This document shows positions 25,844 to 34,979 of a DNA stretch of 64,000 bases, in pieces. Location of the stretch: the NCBI GenBank assembly GCA_000824805.1, contig CCNA01000001.1:537838-601837 (forward strand), in the 5' to 3' direction. Every line of letters begins with the position of its first letter. Position 1 is the first letter of the stretch. This stretch comes from Mesorhizobium sp. SOD10 (lineage in GTDB: Bacteria > Pseudomonadota > Alphaproteobacteria > Rhizobiales > Rhizobiaceae). The notes under the pieces are model-generated. The model saw nothing but the letters and a program-made list of their open reading frames with translations, searched no databases and had not been told where the DNA came from. A program made the position numbers and the translations under genes.

Positions 25844-26554
25844 CTACTTGGTGCCGCTCGGCGAGGTCGGCCAGGTCGGCATGATGTCGAAACGGGTAAC
25901 ATCGGCCCATGCGGGGAGCGCGAGCACGCCGACGACCATCCTGGCCACGTCATCCGGCTGCACCACTTTGCTGGCGTACATGGCTTCGCGCGCCTTGGTG
26001 TCGAGGATGTCGTTGTAGAGCTGCGTCTCGACACGGCCGGCGACGATCTCGGTGACGCGGATACCGGATGGGGAGAGGTCGGCGCGCAGCGCGCCGGCAA
26101 AACCGGAGATGGCCGCCTTGGTGGCGGCATAGACGGCAATGTTGGAGAATGCGGCGTGGCCCGCGACCGAACCGGTGAACAATATGTGGCCGGACTGCCT
26201 CTCGCGCATCTGCGGCACGACGAGCCGGGTGAGCAGGATCGCCGCGCTGAGGTTCACCTCCAGCGTGGTGTCGATGTCGGCGATTTTCATGTCGGCGAAA
26301 TTGCCGAGCGGCGGCATGATGCCGGCATTGTTGATCAAGACGTCGATGGTGAGGCCCGCCAACACCGATTCCAGTGCTTCGCGATCGGTGACATCGACGG
26401 CGATCGGCACGATGCCCGGGCGCTCGGCCTGCAGTTCTTTAAGCGCCGCCTTGCTGCGTCCGACCGCATAGACCTCGTAGCCGGCATCGCTCAAGGCGAC
26501 CGCCATGGCGCGCCCTATGCCGCTCGTCGCACCTGTGATGAAGGCTGTCGTCAC
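25844..26554 (-). CDS. Short-chain dehydrogenase/reductase (SDR), GTG start
   Basis: 236 residues. I choose GTG 26554 because GGGGAAG stands six bases upstream and the protein then begins [18 protein letters not shown], the expected SDR N-terminus; the longer open frame encodes low-quality sequence. Catalytic residues lie in [23 protein letters not shown]. The loop after the second strand ([10 protein letters not shown]) has an arginine consistent with NADP. The gene is the first of a two-SDR operon downstream of the GntR gene, separated from it by a 248-bp gap with no other feature that I can identify. Confidence 0.85.
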   Translation of the reverse strand: MTTAFITGATSGIGRAMAVALSDAGYEVYAVGRSKAALKELQAERPGIVPIAVDVTDREALESVLAGLTIDVLINNAGIMPPLGNFADMKIADIDTTLEVNLSAAILLTRLVVPQMRERQSGHILFTGSVAGHAAFSNIAVYAATKAAISGFAGALRADLSPSGIRVTEIVAGRVETQLYNDILDTKAREAMYASKVVQPDDVARMVVGVLALPAWADVTRFDIMPTWPTSPSGTK

Positions 26555-26802
26555 GTAGGGCTTCCCCGGTTGCTTGATGCTCAGTTTGCGGCTTGGGCCG
26601 ATGCCGCGAAACCAAGAAAAGCAGCAAAAAGGAAAGATAAACTTTCGAAACGGTTTTCGCCGCCCGAAACGTTCCGTGCTGCACGCGTGATCCACGAGGC
26701 CGCAAACCGAAGAAAAACAGTGCCTTTAACGGCGAGAGAGCAGAATCCGGCCGCCAGGCGAAGCAAAACATGGCTTTCGCAACCGCGTGACGGTTTGCGT
26801 GT

Positions 26803-27603
26803 TCAGGATCGAGGCCTATCCCCTGTCGGGGGCGGCCTTTTCATCCTCGTGAACAGCGAAGCCGCGGCGGCCTTTTGCTCGGCGTCGGTCGCCTCTATGC
26901 CCGACGCCTTCGCCAGCGCGCGCACGCGACCCAAGCTGTTTTGCAGATGCTTGCGCATGGCTTGCCGGGCCTTGGCGCCGTCCTGCCTTTCGATGGCGTC
27001 GACGATGGCTTTGTGCTCGCTGTGGATGCGCGCGTAATAGCTGTCCTTGAGCGCCGGCTCGACGACATAGCCGAGTTGGAAACGCGGCACGATCATCGGC
27101 CCGAGATAGGCGAGGAAGCCGTGGATGAACTCGTTGCGCGCCGCCTTGGCGATCGCGAGGTGGAAATCATAGTCGTAGTGAATCTGGACGGCGGCGGGAT
27201 CCGCCTGCTGCGCATCGATCTGCTCCATCATTGATCGGATATTGCTGGCCTCCTTGTCGGTCCGCCGTTCGGCACAGAGCCCTGCCGATTCCACTTCCAC
27301 ACTCAGCCTGAGCTCGAGCAAAGCGATGGTCTCCGGCAGGGTGCGCAGCGCCTCGTCGGGGATCGAAAAATTGCGCGGGGTCGGCGTTTCGCTGACGAAC
27401 ATGCCGCGTCCCTGCTGCGGCACCACCATACCCTCCGAACGCAGGCGCGCCACCGCCTCGCGCACCACGGTGCGGCTGACATCATATTCGGCGCAAAGCT
27501 CCGCCTCGGTCGGCAATTGCGCCCCGGGCTGCAATTCACCGGAGCGGATCTTTTCGGCCAGGCTCTCCGCCACCACGGTGGAAAGCGGCTTGCGCTTCGT
27601 CAT
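26803..27603 (-). CDS. GntR family regulator, FadR subfamily (FCD domain)
   Basis: 266 residues. The winged helix-turn-helix is at about residues 10-75 (LAEKIRSGELQPGAQLPTE, then YDVSRTVVREAVARLRSEGM), followed by an all-helical FCD domain with HYDYDFHLAIAKAARNEF and the HSEHKAIVDAIERQD histidine segment that usually binds a metal and carboxylate ligand. It follows RidA by 57 bp at the end of a five-gene catabolic operon and probably represses it. The dyad at 30572-30590 in the divergent promoter is the likely operator. Confidence 0.9.
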   Translation of the reverse strand: MTKRKPLSTVVAESLAEKIRSGELQPGAQLPTEAELCAEYDVSRTVVREAVARLRSEGMVVPQQGRGMFVSETPTPRNFSIPDEALRTLPETIALLELRLSVEVESAGLCAERRTDKEASNIRSMMEQIDAQQADPAAVQIHYDYDFHLAIAKAARNEFIHGFLAYLGPMIVPRFQLGYVVEPALKDSYYARIHSEHKAIVDAIERQDGAKARQAMRKHLQNSLGRVRALAKASGIEATDAEQKAAAASLFTRMKRPPPTGDRPRS

Positions 27604-27660
27604 TGAGGTCCTTCCGTTCAGGGTTCAGATTCGGGATGATGCCCGAACCGGCAAGACGGT

Positions 27661-28008
27661 TCAAACCGCCGCGGTGACGATCAGTTCGACCAGCATGCCG
27701 GGCTTGGTCATCCGTCCTTCGCCGGAAGAGCGCGCCGGCGCATGCTCCTTCGGCATCCAGGCGTCCCACACCGTGTTTACTTCATCGAAATCCCGCACGT
27801 CGTCCAGCCACATCTGGACATGCAGGATACGGGTCTTGTCGGTGCCGGCCTTGGCAAGCAGACCATCGATCTTGCCGAGCACCTCGCGCATCTGGTCGGC
27901 CGCGGACTGCCCCGGTCTCGCCACCTGGCCGGTGAGGTAGAGCGTGCCATTGTGGATGACGCCGTGATGGATGCGGGTGTCGAAGTCGAAACGCTGGATA
28001 TCGCTCAC
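27661..28008 (-). CDS. RidA family protein (reactive imine/enamine deaminase-like), GTG start
   Basis: 115 residues from GTG 28008, with AAAGG just upstream; it begins VSDIQRFDFDTRIHHGV. The family core LYLTGQVARPGQSAADQMREVL and the conserved arginine in HAPARSSGEGRM are present, the arginine being needed for imine hydrolysis in RidA. It lies 10 bp behind an SDR gene and in the same regulon as a DAO-type amine oxidase, whose imine product it could hydrolyse. It belongs to a RidA subgroup found within catabolic operons rather than the housekeeping one, which is inference from context. Confidence 0.88.
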   Translation of the reverse strand: MSDIQRFDFDTRIHHGVIHNGTLYLTGQVARPGQSAADQMREVLGKIDGLLAKAGTDKTRILHVQMWLDDVRDFDEVNTVWDAWMPKEHAPARSSGEGRMTKPGMLVELIVTAAV

Positions 28009-28018
28009 GATATGCCTT

Positions 28019-28825
28019 TCAGATTGCCGGCGTCTGCCGGATGGGATTGCCTTGCAAATATTGCGCGTAAGGCGCCTGGACGAGCCAGCCGGCATCGACG
28101 GGCAGCGTGACGCCCGTGATCGAGGCCGCGCGATCCGAGCAGAGGAACAAGGCCGCCTCCGCGACATCGCAAGGTTCGACGAAGCGGCGCAGCGCGGTCG
28201 TGGCCTGGATCGCTTCGGGGTTGCGTTCACCCTTGGCGATCTTCGCCTTCAGTCCGTCCGACAGCGTGTAGCCGGGCGCCACGGCGTTGACGCGAACCCC
28301 ATGCGGGCCGAGCTCCGCGGCCAGGATCTGGGTGAGGGCCAGCACCGCATGCTTGCCGGGCGTGTAAGCAGGAAGCGACAGCGGCGCGAAAGAGGCGAGC
28401 GAGCCGACATTGAGGATCGCGCCGCGCCCGGCGGCCGACATCAGCCGCCCAAATACCTGACAGCCAAGCAGCGTGCCGCGGTAGTTGATGCGCCACATCT
28501 GCTCGTCTTCGGCGAGGTCCTGGTCGAGCACATGCTTGCCGCTCTGCAGGATGCCGGCGCAATTGACCACGACATGCGGCGTGCCGAAGGCATCGCCGAC
28601 GGCCTGCGCCAGCGCTTCTACCGAGGCGGGATCGCCGATATCGGTCTGAACGAAGAGCGCGCGTGGGGCGCCTATGCTCTCGCACGCGCTCGCCGCTTCC
28701 TTGCCGCGAACGGTGTCTCGGCCGGCGACGACCACGTGATATCCATCCTCGGCGAAGCGCTCGGCGATCGCGCGGCCGATGCCGGACGTGCCGCCGATGA
28801 CGACGGCGGTCGATACGTCAGCCAT
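28019..28825 (-). CDS. Short-chain dehydrogenase/reductase (SDR)
   Basis: 268 residues. Cofactor loop VIGGTSGIGRAIA at residues 9-21, NCAGILQSG, and the catalytic YTPGK (Tyr-x3-Lys) with the serine of NVGSLASFA upstream. AGRDT after strand two suggests NADP. The gene overlaps the end of the AroE-like gene by eight bases, so the two are translationally coupled. Its position between an AroE-like and a RidA gene suggests oxidation of a polyol or hydroxy acid intermediate; no specific substrate can be assigned. Confidence 0.85.
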   Translation of the reverse strand: MADVSTAVVIGGTSGIGRAIAERFAEDGYHVVVAGRDTVRGKEAASACESIGAPRALFVQTDIGDPASVEALAQAVGDAFGTPHVVVNCAGILQSGKHVLDQDLAEDEQMWRINYRGTLLGCQVFGRLMSAAGRGAILNVGSLASFAPLSLPAYTPGKHAVLALTQILAAELGPHGVRVNAVAPGYTLSDGLKAKIAKGERNPEAIQATTALRRFVEPCDVAEAALFLCSDRAASITGVTLPVDAGWLVQAPYAQYLQGNPIRQTPAI

Positions 28826-29630
28826 TGCGGCGGTCCTTCCGTTCGATGTCGAAAAATGCGGCCATGGCCTCGACCTGGAAATCCATCATCGGCCGGCCCG
28901 GCTGGATGCGGCAGCCGATCGCCTTCGCCGCCTTGAGCAGCGGCGTCTCGGCCGGCTCCATGATGATGTCGACGATCGTCATCTGCGGCGTCAGCTTGCT
29001 CACATCCATCGGCAATGGATCGCCGGCCTTCAGCCCGGACGGCGTGGCGTTGATCGCCATGTCCATGCCGGATGGATCGGGCTCTCCCACCTCGATGCGG
29101 CAGTTGGGAAAAGCCTCATTGACCAGCGCAGCGAGTTTTAGCGCGCGTTCCCTGTCAATATCGGTCAAACGGATCTCCGCCGCGCCTTCTTCGGCGAGGC
29201 AGTAGGTCAGCGAGGCGCCCGCGCCGCCGGCGCCGACCTGGAGGATACGCTTGCCGGCGATCTGGTGCCCGCCCGCCTTCAATCCGTCGATGAAGCCGAC
29301 GCCATCGAAATTGTCGGCGTACCAGCTGGCGTCAGCCTGCCGGCGCACGGAATTCGCGCTCCGCACGCGCGCGGCGCGGTCATGGGCAGCCGCGCATTTG
29401 TGGTAGACCGGGACCTTGTACGGCACCGAAATGATCACGCCGCGGATGTTTTCCGCCGCCGTGATGCCGGCCCAAAAAGTATCGAAGTCCTCCGGACGGC
29501 AGCTCAACGGCACCATCAGGCTGTCGAGCCCCTTCTGCTCGAAGATTTCGTTGAAGATACCGGGGCTCTTCGCATGGCCCACGGGATGGGCCAGCATGAC
29601 GAAGACGTCGGCCTTGCCGCTTCCGCGCAT
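28818..29630 (-). CDS. Shikimate/quinate dehydrogenase family protein (AroE-like)
   Basis: 270 residues. The N-terminal substrate domain has LAHPVGHAKSPGIFNEIF and the catalytic lysine in VSVPYK; the catalytic aspartate is in ADNFDGVGF. The NAD(P) domain loop is QVGAGGAGASLTY. The phrase VSVPYK replaces the usual NVTIPHK of true AroE, which together with the catabolic neighbourhood points to a paralogue acting on quinate, a 2-amino-hydroxybenzoate relative or another cyclohexane acid rather than aromatic biosynthesis. The gene starts three bases after the HIBADH-like stop. Confidence 0.82.
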   Translation of the reverse strand: MRGSGKADVFVMLAHPVGHAKSPGIFNEIFEQKGLDSLMVPLSCRPEDFDTFWAGITAAENIRGVIISVPYKVPVYHKCAAAHDRAARVRSANSVRRQADASWYADNFDGVGFIDGLKAGGHQIAGKRILQVGAGGAGASLTYCLAEEGAAEIRLTDIDRERALKLAALVNEAFPNCRIEVGEPDPSGMDMAINATPSGLKAGDPLPMDVSKLTPQMTIVDIIMEPAETPLLKAAKAIGCRIQPGRPMMDFQVEAMAAFFDIERKDRRNG

Positions 29631-29633
29631 CGG

Positions 29634-30524
29634 TTATTCCTTTCCGTTTGAGAGTTCGTAGTCGCTCAGGATCTCGAGAGCCCGCACAAGCGACGAATGG
29701 TCGGCATCTGCGCCGCCCGCCCTGGCCGAACAGGCATTCATCAGCTGCTGCGCCGTTGCCGTGCCCGGCAGGGCGACGCCGAGCGCCCGCGCGCTTTCCA
29801 GCGCGAGATTGAGGTCCTTCTGGTGCAGCCGGATACGAAAACCCGGCGCGAAGCTGCGGGCGATCATGCGCTCGCCATGCACCTCGAGCACGCGCGAGGA
29901 GGCAAAGCCGCCCATCAGCGCGCTGCGCACCCTGGCCGGGTCGCAACCGGCCTTGCCGGCAAAGACCAGCGCTTCGGCGACGGCCTCGATGTTGAGAGCG
30001 ACGATGATCTGGTTGGCGATCTTGCAGGTCTGGCCGGCGCCGTTCTGCTCACCGATCAGCGTGATGTTCTTGCCGAGCTTCTCAAAGATCGGCAGCGCCC
30101 GCTCGAACTCGGCTGCCGGCCCGCCGACCATGATGGTCAGGCTCGCCGCCTTGGCGCCGACCTCGCCGCCGGAGACCGGCGCATCGAGATAGCCGGCGCC
30201 TGGTTCCCTGATATTTGCCGCGAGCTCGGCCGTGGCGATCGGGCTGATCGAGCTCATGTCGATCACCAGCTTGCCGGCTGACAGCCCTTCCAGAACGCCG
30301 TTCTGCCCGAGCAGGACGCGTTCCACGTCGGGCGTGTCGGGCAGCATGGTGATGACGATCTCGGACATCCGCGCCACCTGGGCGGGGGAGGCGACGACCG
30401 TTGCTTTCAGGTCCTCTGGAAGAGGGGAGCGGTTCAGGACAGTGACGATCTCATGCCCGGCATCGGCGAGATGCCGCGCCATCGGCGCGCCCATGACGCC
30501 AAGCCCGATGAAGCCAATGTTCAT
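29634..30524 (-). CDS. 3-hydroxyisobutyrate dehydrogenase / tartronate semialdehyde reductase-like
   Basis: 296 residues from ATG 30524. The N-terminal Rossmann loop is GFIGLGVMGAPMA at residues 4-16, then the substrate motif DAPVSGGEVGA, and the catalytic lysine in GQTCKIANQIIVALN. NRS after strand two favours NADP. It is the first gene of the minus-strand catabolic operon and is divergent from the HpaI-type aldolase. Aldolase plus 2-hydroxy-3-oxopropionate reductase is a known pairing in aldarate catabolism (GarL-GarR), so a hydroxy-aldehyde product of the divergent aldolase is a reasonable substrate. Confidence 0.87.
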   Translation of the reverse strand: MNIGFIGLGVMGAPMARHLADAGHEIVTVLNRSPLPEDLKATVVASPAQVARMSEIVITMLPDTPDVERVLLGQNGVLEGLSAGKLVIDMSSISPIATAELAANIREPGAGYLDAPVSGGEVGAKAASLTIMVGGPAAEFERALPIFEKLGKNITLIGEQNGAGQTCKIANQIIVALNIEAVAEALVFAGKAGCDPARVRSALMGGFASSRVLEVHGERMIARSFAPGFRIRLHQKDLNLALESARALGVALPGTATAQQLMNACSARAGGADADHSSLVRALEILSDYELSNGKE

Positions 30525-30571
30525 ATCCACTCCCGTACAGCGTCGGAGCACCTTGCAGCTCACGTGAGGCA

Positions 30572-30590
30572 TATGATATAGGACATCATA
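30572..30590. promoter_or_regulatory. Dyad in the divergent HIBADH-aldolase promoter, likely GntR operator
   Basis: TATGAT and ATCATA are six-base inverted arms with a seven-base spacer. The site lies 47 bp from the HIBADH-like start and 42 bp from the aldolase start, in an A/T-rich patch that stands out from the surroundings. FadR-subfamily GntR proteins bind short A/T-rich dyads of this kind, and such a regulator is encoded in the same operon. Confidence 0.5.
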
Positions 30591-30632
30591 CAAATTTCAA
30601 TGCATCTTCTTTTCGCTGAGGTTGGGCGCAAA

Positions 30633-31397
30633 ATGCAGGAGCGGGTCAATTCGCTGAAGGCGGCCGTTCTGGCCGGCCGGGCTCATATCGGCATCTGGTG
30701 CTCGCTGGCCTCCGCGCTCACCACCGAGGTCGTCGCGGGCTCCGGAGCGGGCTGGCTGCTGGTCGACGGCGAGCACAGCCCGAACGATCTGCGCAGCATC
30801 ATGGCGCAGCTTCAGGTCGCGGCGGCGTTCCCCTGTGAGGCGGTGGTACGGTTGCCGTCGGACGATGCGAATCTCATGAAGCAAGCGCTGGATGTCGGCG
30901 CTCGCAGCCTGATGATCCCGAATGTGCGCACAGCCGACCAGGCGCGCTCCATCGTCGCGGCCATGACCTATGCCCCCGGCGGCTTCCGCGGCTTTTCGGT
31001 CGGCCACCGCGCCAACGCCTTCGGCCGCATCGCCGGCTATCATGCAAAAGCGCGCGAACAGCAGCTGCTTGCCGTGCAGATCGAGGACGAGACTGGTGTC
31101 GCCAACGCCTTCGAGATCGCGGCGGTCGACGGGGTAGATGTTCTCTTCGTCGGGCCGGGCGACCTTTCCACCAATATGGGCGCGATGGGCAATCCCGGCG
31201 CGGCGCACGTGCAGCAGGCGATATCGTCCGTTCGCAAAGCCGCTGCGTCGGCAGGCAAGGCCAGCGGCATCCTGGCTCCGGTGAAGGCCGATGCCGACCG
31301 CTATCTCGCCGACGGCTTCACGATGGTTGCGGTGGGCTCCGACCTCGGTCTGCTGGCGCGGGGTTCGGATGCTCTGATCGCCTCGTTCAACCAGTAG
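30633..31397 (+). CDS. HpcH/HpaI-type class II aldolase
   Basis: 254 residues from ATG 30633; ATG 30600 would add 11 residues, but family members start near MQERVNSLKAAVLAG. Key segments: LLVDGEHSPND (metal and base region), RLPSDDANLMKQALDVGARSLMIPNV, VQIEDETG and FVGPGDLSTNMG, the last carrying the aspartate metal ligand. The family splits 4-hydroxy-2-oxo acids into pyruvate and an aldehyde. It is divergent from and shares a promoter region with a HIBADH-like dehydrogenase, and is followed 14 bp later by a DAO-type oxidase. Confidence 0.88.
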   Translation: MQERVNSLKAAVLAGRAHIGIWCSLASALTTEVVAGSGAGWLLVDGEHSPNDLRSIMAQLQVAAAFPCEAVVRLPSDDANLMKQALDVGARSLMIPNVRTADQARSIVAAMTYAPGGFRGFSVGHRANAFGRIAGYHAKAREQQLLAVQIEDETGVANAFEIAAVDGVDVLFVGPGDLSTNMGAMGNPGAAHVQQAISSVRKAAASAGKASGILAPVKADADRYLADGFTMVAVGSDLGLLARGSDALIASFNQ

Positions 31398-31411
31398 AGC
31401 GGAGTACAGAA

Positions 31412-32629
31412 GTGGCGATCCCCCCTTACAAGGCCCCGTCGCGCAACGCCTATGATATCATCATCGTCGGCGGCGCGGTCGTCGGCTCGTCGACCGCCTA
31501 TTGGCTCAGCCAGGCTCTGGGCAACCGCGCCTCGATCCTCGTGGTGGAGCGCGACTCGAGCTACGAGTTCTCCTCGACCGCGCTCTCCACCAGCGCGATC
31601 CGCCAGCAATATTCCAATCCGATCAATGTGAAGATCAGCCAGTTCGGCATCGAGATCATCCGAACCTTCCAGGAGCGGATGGCGCCGTTCTACACGGATG
31701 AGCCGGCGCCCGATCTTGGCTTCAAGGAACACGGTTATCTCTATTGCTGCTCGCCTGAAGGCGTGGAAGCGGCCAAGGAGCGGGTCGAGCTGCAGCGCAG
31801 CCTCGGCGCTCATACGGTCTTTCTCGAACCGGGTCCGCTGAAGGAGCGTTTTCCGTGGCTCAATGTCGACGATCTCGGCGGCGGCTCCTGGGGCTCCCGC
31901 GAAGAGGGCTGGTTCGATTCCATGGGCCTGCTGAACGGCTTCCGCCGCGCCGCGCGCGGCAGCGGGGTCGAATATATCGACAATGCCGTGACGGGACTGG
32001 ACGTCGTTGACGGGCGGGTCGTCTCGGCGCGCTTGGCGACGGGCGAGACGGTCGCCTGCGGAACGCTGGTCAACGCGGCAGGTCCACGCGCGCAGCAGGT
32101 CGCAGCCATGGCCGGGCTGTGCATTCCGGTCGCGCCGTACAAACGCTACAGCTTCGTTTTCGCCAGCGCCAATCCGATCCCCGGCCGCATGCCGAACGTC
32201 ATCGACCTTTCCGGCACCTTCGTGCGTCCCGAAGGCGAGCTTTTCCTCACCGGCAACACGCCGCAGGGCGACGGCCCGGCCGACTATGACGACTTCGAAA
32301 TGCATTTCGAGGAATTCGACGATTACATATGGCCGGCGCTCTGGCACCGCATTCCGGCCTTCGACGCATTGAAAATTCAGACCAGCTGGACCGGCCACTA
32401 CGAATACAACATGCTCGACCACAACGGCATCGTCGGCTTCCACCCTGAGGTGAAGAATTTCATGTTCGCCAACGGTTTTTCGGGCCACGGCCTGCAGCAG
32501 TCGCCGGCGGTGGGCCGGGCGGTCTCGGAGCTGATCGTCCACGGCGCCTTTCAGACGCTCGACCTGTCGCCGTTCTGCTATGAAAGAATCCCGCGCAACG
32601 AGCCGTTCCTTGAGGAAGCGGTGATCTAG
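31412..32629 (+). CDS. FAD-dependent oxidoreductase, DAO (D-amino acid/sarcosine oxidase) family, GTG start
   Basis: 405 residues from GTG 31412, with GCGGAGTACAG upstream. The dinucleotide loop is DIIIVGGAVVGSSTAYWL at about residues 11-28 and the closing FAD contact is FSGHGLQQSPAVGRA near residue 360. Relatives oxidise N-methylated or D-amino acids to imines with release of hydrogen peroxide or transfer of electrons. Its GVQ counterpart here is GLQQSP. Because RidA is encoded in the divergent operon, an imine product seems likely. The carboxyl ending FCYERIP-NEPFLEEAVI is ordinary for the family. Confidence 0.87.
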   Translation: MAIPPYKAPSRNAYDIIIVGGAVVGSSTAYWLSQALGNRASILVVERDSSYEFSSTALSTSAIRQQYSNPINVKISQFGIEIIRTFQERMAPFYTDEPAPDLGFKEHGYLYCCSPEGVEAAKERVELQRSLGAHTVFLEPGPLKERFPWLNVDDLGGGSWGSREEGWFDSMGLLNGFRRAARGSGVEYIDNAVTGLDVVDGRVVSARLATGETVACGTLVNAAGPRAQQVAAMAGLCIPVAPYKRYSFVFASANPIPGRMPNVIDLSGTFVRPEGELFLTGNTPQGDGPADYDDFEMHFEEFDDYIWPALWHRIPAFDALKIQTSWTGHYEYNMLDHNGIVGFHPEVKNFMFANGFSGHGLQQSPAVGRAVSELIVHGAFQTLDLSPFCYERIPRNEPFLEEAVI

Positions 32630-32630
32630 G

Positions 32631-32650
32631 GCAATTCCAGGAAAGCGGTC
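32631..32650. repeat. Partial copy of the dispersed intergenic repeat
   Basis: GCAATTCCAGGAAAGCGGTC begins one base after the DAO gene stop and matches the left half of the element seen at 8256-8302 (other strand) and 50641-50688. The right half is missing or diverged. The rest of the gap to 32858 shows no gene. Confidence 0.45.
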
Positions 32651-32858
32651 AGGCTCGGCGCCCTCGCCGCGGCCTCTGGAACTGAACGCAAACCGTGCAG
32701 CATTTCACGTCGGAGAGAGCCGTTTATAGGATCCCCTGTTGGTGCTTCGATATCGACAGGTTCTCCGATACCAACAAAAATACCTCGCCCCGTTGGACGA
32801 AATTGAGGCGGATCAGGTCCATATTGCGAGGTGGGGTCCGCCCGATCTTCGCGGTGCA

Positions 32859-33620
32859 CTACCGTCCAAGCTGCACCAGGGCGCTTCGCAGAGGAGCGTC
32901 GCCAATATAGATCAGTCCGAGATAAGGATTCGCCATATCGACGATCAGAAACACCGCCCCTGCAACCGACAGCGCGCAGATGAACAAGGTGAGCCCGACC
33001 GTCATGTTGCGTGGCGCCAAAAGACCGAATGTGGCGAACAGGACGGCTAACCAGAACACCAATATCGTTACGAAGGGCCATGGTAGCCCTTCGCTCCCGG
33101 CGTCCATGTGCATCCAGTGAGCCTCGGCAATTTGACCGCTGACTTCGAGTGCCCGCGATTGCAGCCAGCGCTGGCCATCGGTTCCCGGCGACAGTGCCCG
33201 GAGCAGGTCCTGAACGGGCTCGACCCCGGCATCGAAAACCGACGCGTCGTCGGCTGAACCCTGGTCGTCCGTGTTGGTCCAGGTTTGGTTGAGCCGCGCC
33301 ACGACGAGCTTGCGAAGCAAGCGACGCGCTTCCTGGGTCTCGGGGCCATAATGCGCCATGACACGGTCGAGCAGCACAACGTGGCCGACCGACGTACGAA
33401 GTTCCGCGTCGGCATCGTCGTAATCGGACTTTGCCGAAGCGATCAGCAGGCCGAGAGCGAGCGCCGAAAGCGTTCCTACGATCGCGGTGGCGAGCCTGAT
33501 CGTATCCTTGGAGTCGGTGCTTAGATGGTGCTCCGGAAGGCGGGGCCTAAGCAACATGCCAAACAATGCGGCTCCGAACAGGCAAAGGAAAACGATTCCC
33601 CCGAGGACGACAGAGCTCAA
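32859..33620 (-). CDS. DUF4239 (bestrophin-like) membrane protein, TTG start
   Basis: 253 residues. Two hydrophobic helices near the N-terminus (residues 4-23 and 42-62) and two near the C-terminus (about 180-200 and 208-230) flank a soluble helical middle. The start is TTG 33620 with GGAG upstream; it is supported by the homologue at 45292-46089, whose ATG-started N-terminus aligns residue for residue. Function of the family is unknown. The C-terminal phrase FGLLAPRNMTV is matched by FGLQAPRNSLS in the homologue. It lies 52 bp behind a lipase gene. Confidence 0.8.
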   Translation of the reverse strand: MSSVVLGGIVFLCLFGAALFGMLLRPRLPEHHLSTDSKDTIRLATAIVGTLSALALGLLIASAKSDYDDADAELRTSVGHVVLLDRVMAHYGPETQEARRLLRKLVVARLNQTWTNTDDQGSADDASVFDAGVEPVQDLLRALSPGTDGQRWLQSRALEVSGQIAEAHWMHMDAGSEGLPWPFVTILVFWLAVLFATFGLLAPRNMTVGLTLFICALSVAGAVFLIVDMANPYLGLIYIGDAPLRSALVQLGR

Positions 33621-33672
33621 TGGAGTGCTCCTATTTGCTTACACGAGTTTGTGCAAACCAGTTGGACTGCGG

Positions 33673-34869
33673 TCAGCTCCCGCAGTTGTTCGGCGGGGGG
33701 CCGCCCGTGAATCGCTCGGATATCCATTGGACCGCCGCTTTCGCACTTCTATCGGCAGCGAGTGCGTGTCCGACTTTCGGCATCATCACCAATTGGACCG
33801 GGCTGCCGGCTGCACAAAGCCGCTTTGCGTAGTGTTGGGTCACCGCGGGATCGACGGTGGTGTCGGCCTCACCCTGTGCCAGGAAAATCGGGATGTTGCT
33901 GGGCAGAATGCCGATTGTGTTCTGGGCAAGCAGCGACCGCCACGGTTGCAGGCTGGTCAGATTCTTGACCCGCAGAAAGCGCTGCTGAAGCTCTTTGCCG
34001 ATCTCGGCCCGCGGCTTGATGTCGATGGGCGACTCTATGCAATCCTCAGCGAGGCGGTTGACCACCGGCCGAGCTGCTGGAAGAACGACCTTGTCGATGG
34101 GCGCCCCGAAGACACGTGCCCAGGACCACAACGTCATGGCGAGAAGGTTCTTGCCGCCCGGCGTCGCGAAATCATCGCGCAGCAGGGTTCCGAGATCAGT
34201 CGCCGGCGCAGCCGCGGCAACCCCGACCAGGTGCAGCTCTGGCGCATATCGCTTGGCCAAAAGACCGGCGTAGAGGACGGCCTGGCCGCCTTGCGAGTGC
34301 CCCCAGACCGCAACCTGCGATCCGGCCTCCGCGTCCGATAGGTTTCGAGCCGCACGCAAAGAATCGAGCACCGCGCGGCCTTCGCTCATTCCAACGAGAT
34401 AAGGATGGGGACCGGGCGTGCCGAGCCCGGGATAGTCGGTCGCCGTGACGATGTAGCCGTGCCTTACCATATCCCGGAGACCTTGGATCTGCTGGAACTT
34501 GAACAACGCGAGCGATGGCGCGCAGCGCGGAACAATGCCCGAGGTCGGATGCGCCCAGGCCAGAATCGGCCTTCCGCCGGCGGGCGCTGCTCCCGTCGGA
34601 ACCACGATCGTGCCGGAGACTGCGATCGGTTCGCCCTTGAGCCCGGTCGATCTGTAGAGCACGCGGTAGGCTTTCGCCGAAAGGAAAAGGCCAACGAACA
34701 GCCGCTCTTGCCGGATAATGGTTCCAGGGGGTCCCAGGACCTCTTGCGGCGAAGCCTCGTAAAACGCGTCCTGCGCTCGCGCAGCGAGATTGCCAGCCAG
34801 CAATAGACACAAGGCAAGGACGATAACGGCTGGCCGCCTATTGGCCATGGAAATGAAAAGCAGCTTCAT
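33673..34869 (-). CDS. Secreted lipase/esterase (alpha/beta hydrolase, LIP family)
   Basis: 398 residues from ATG 34869. A signal peptide is clear (ANRRPAVIVLALCLLLAGNLAARAQD). The nucleophile elbow GHSQGG is preceded by AVW, and the oxyanion side AWAHPTSGIVPRC is typical of the secretory lipase family (PF03583) first known from Candida and actinobacteria. Late FLAQGEADTTVDPAVT carries the acid residue and KVGHALAA the catalytic histidine, so the triad appears complete. Substrates are probably triacylglycerols or esters outside the cell. No chaperone or type II export gene is adjacent. Confidence 0.85.
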   Translation of the reverse strand: MKLLFISMANRRPAVIVLALCLLLAGNLAARAQDAFYEASPQEVLGPPGTIIRQERLFVGLFLSAKAYRVLYRSTGLKGEPIAVSGTIVVPTGAAPAGGRPILAWAHPTSGIVPRCAPSLALFKFQQIQGLRDMVRHGYIVTATDYPGLGTPGPHPYLVGMSEGRAVLDSLRAARNLSDAEAGSQVAVWGHSQGGQAVLYAGLLAKRYAPELHLVGVAAAAPATDLGTLLRDDFATPGGKNLLAMTLWSWARVFGAPIDKVVLPAARPVVNRLAEDCIESPIDIKPRAEIGKELQQRFLRVKNLTSLQPWRSLLAQNTIGILPSNIPIFLAQGEADTTVDPAVTQHYAKRLCAAGSPVQLVMMPKVGHALAADRSAKAAVQWISERFTGGPPPNNCGS

Positions 34870-34979
34870 CTCGCAATCCTCATTTTCCGTTCCGGTGAAT
34901 CGAAGTCGCGCAACGATTTTGAACATCCGTCCCGCTCGGCCTGAAGCCTTTCTGCTCGACCCCTGGTCTCGCCGCGACG

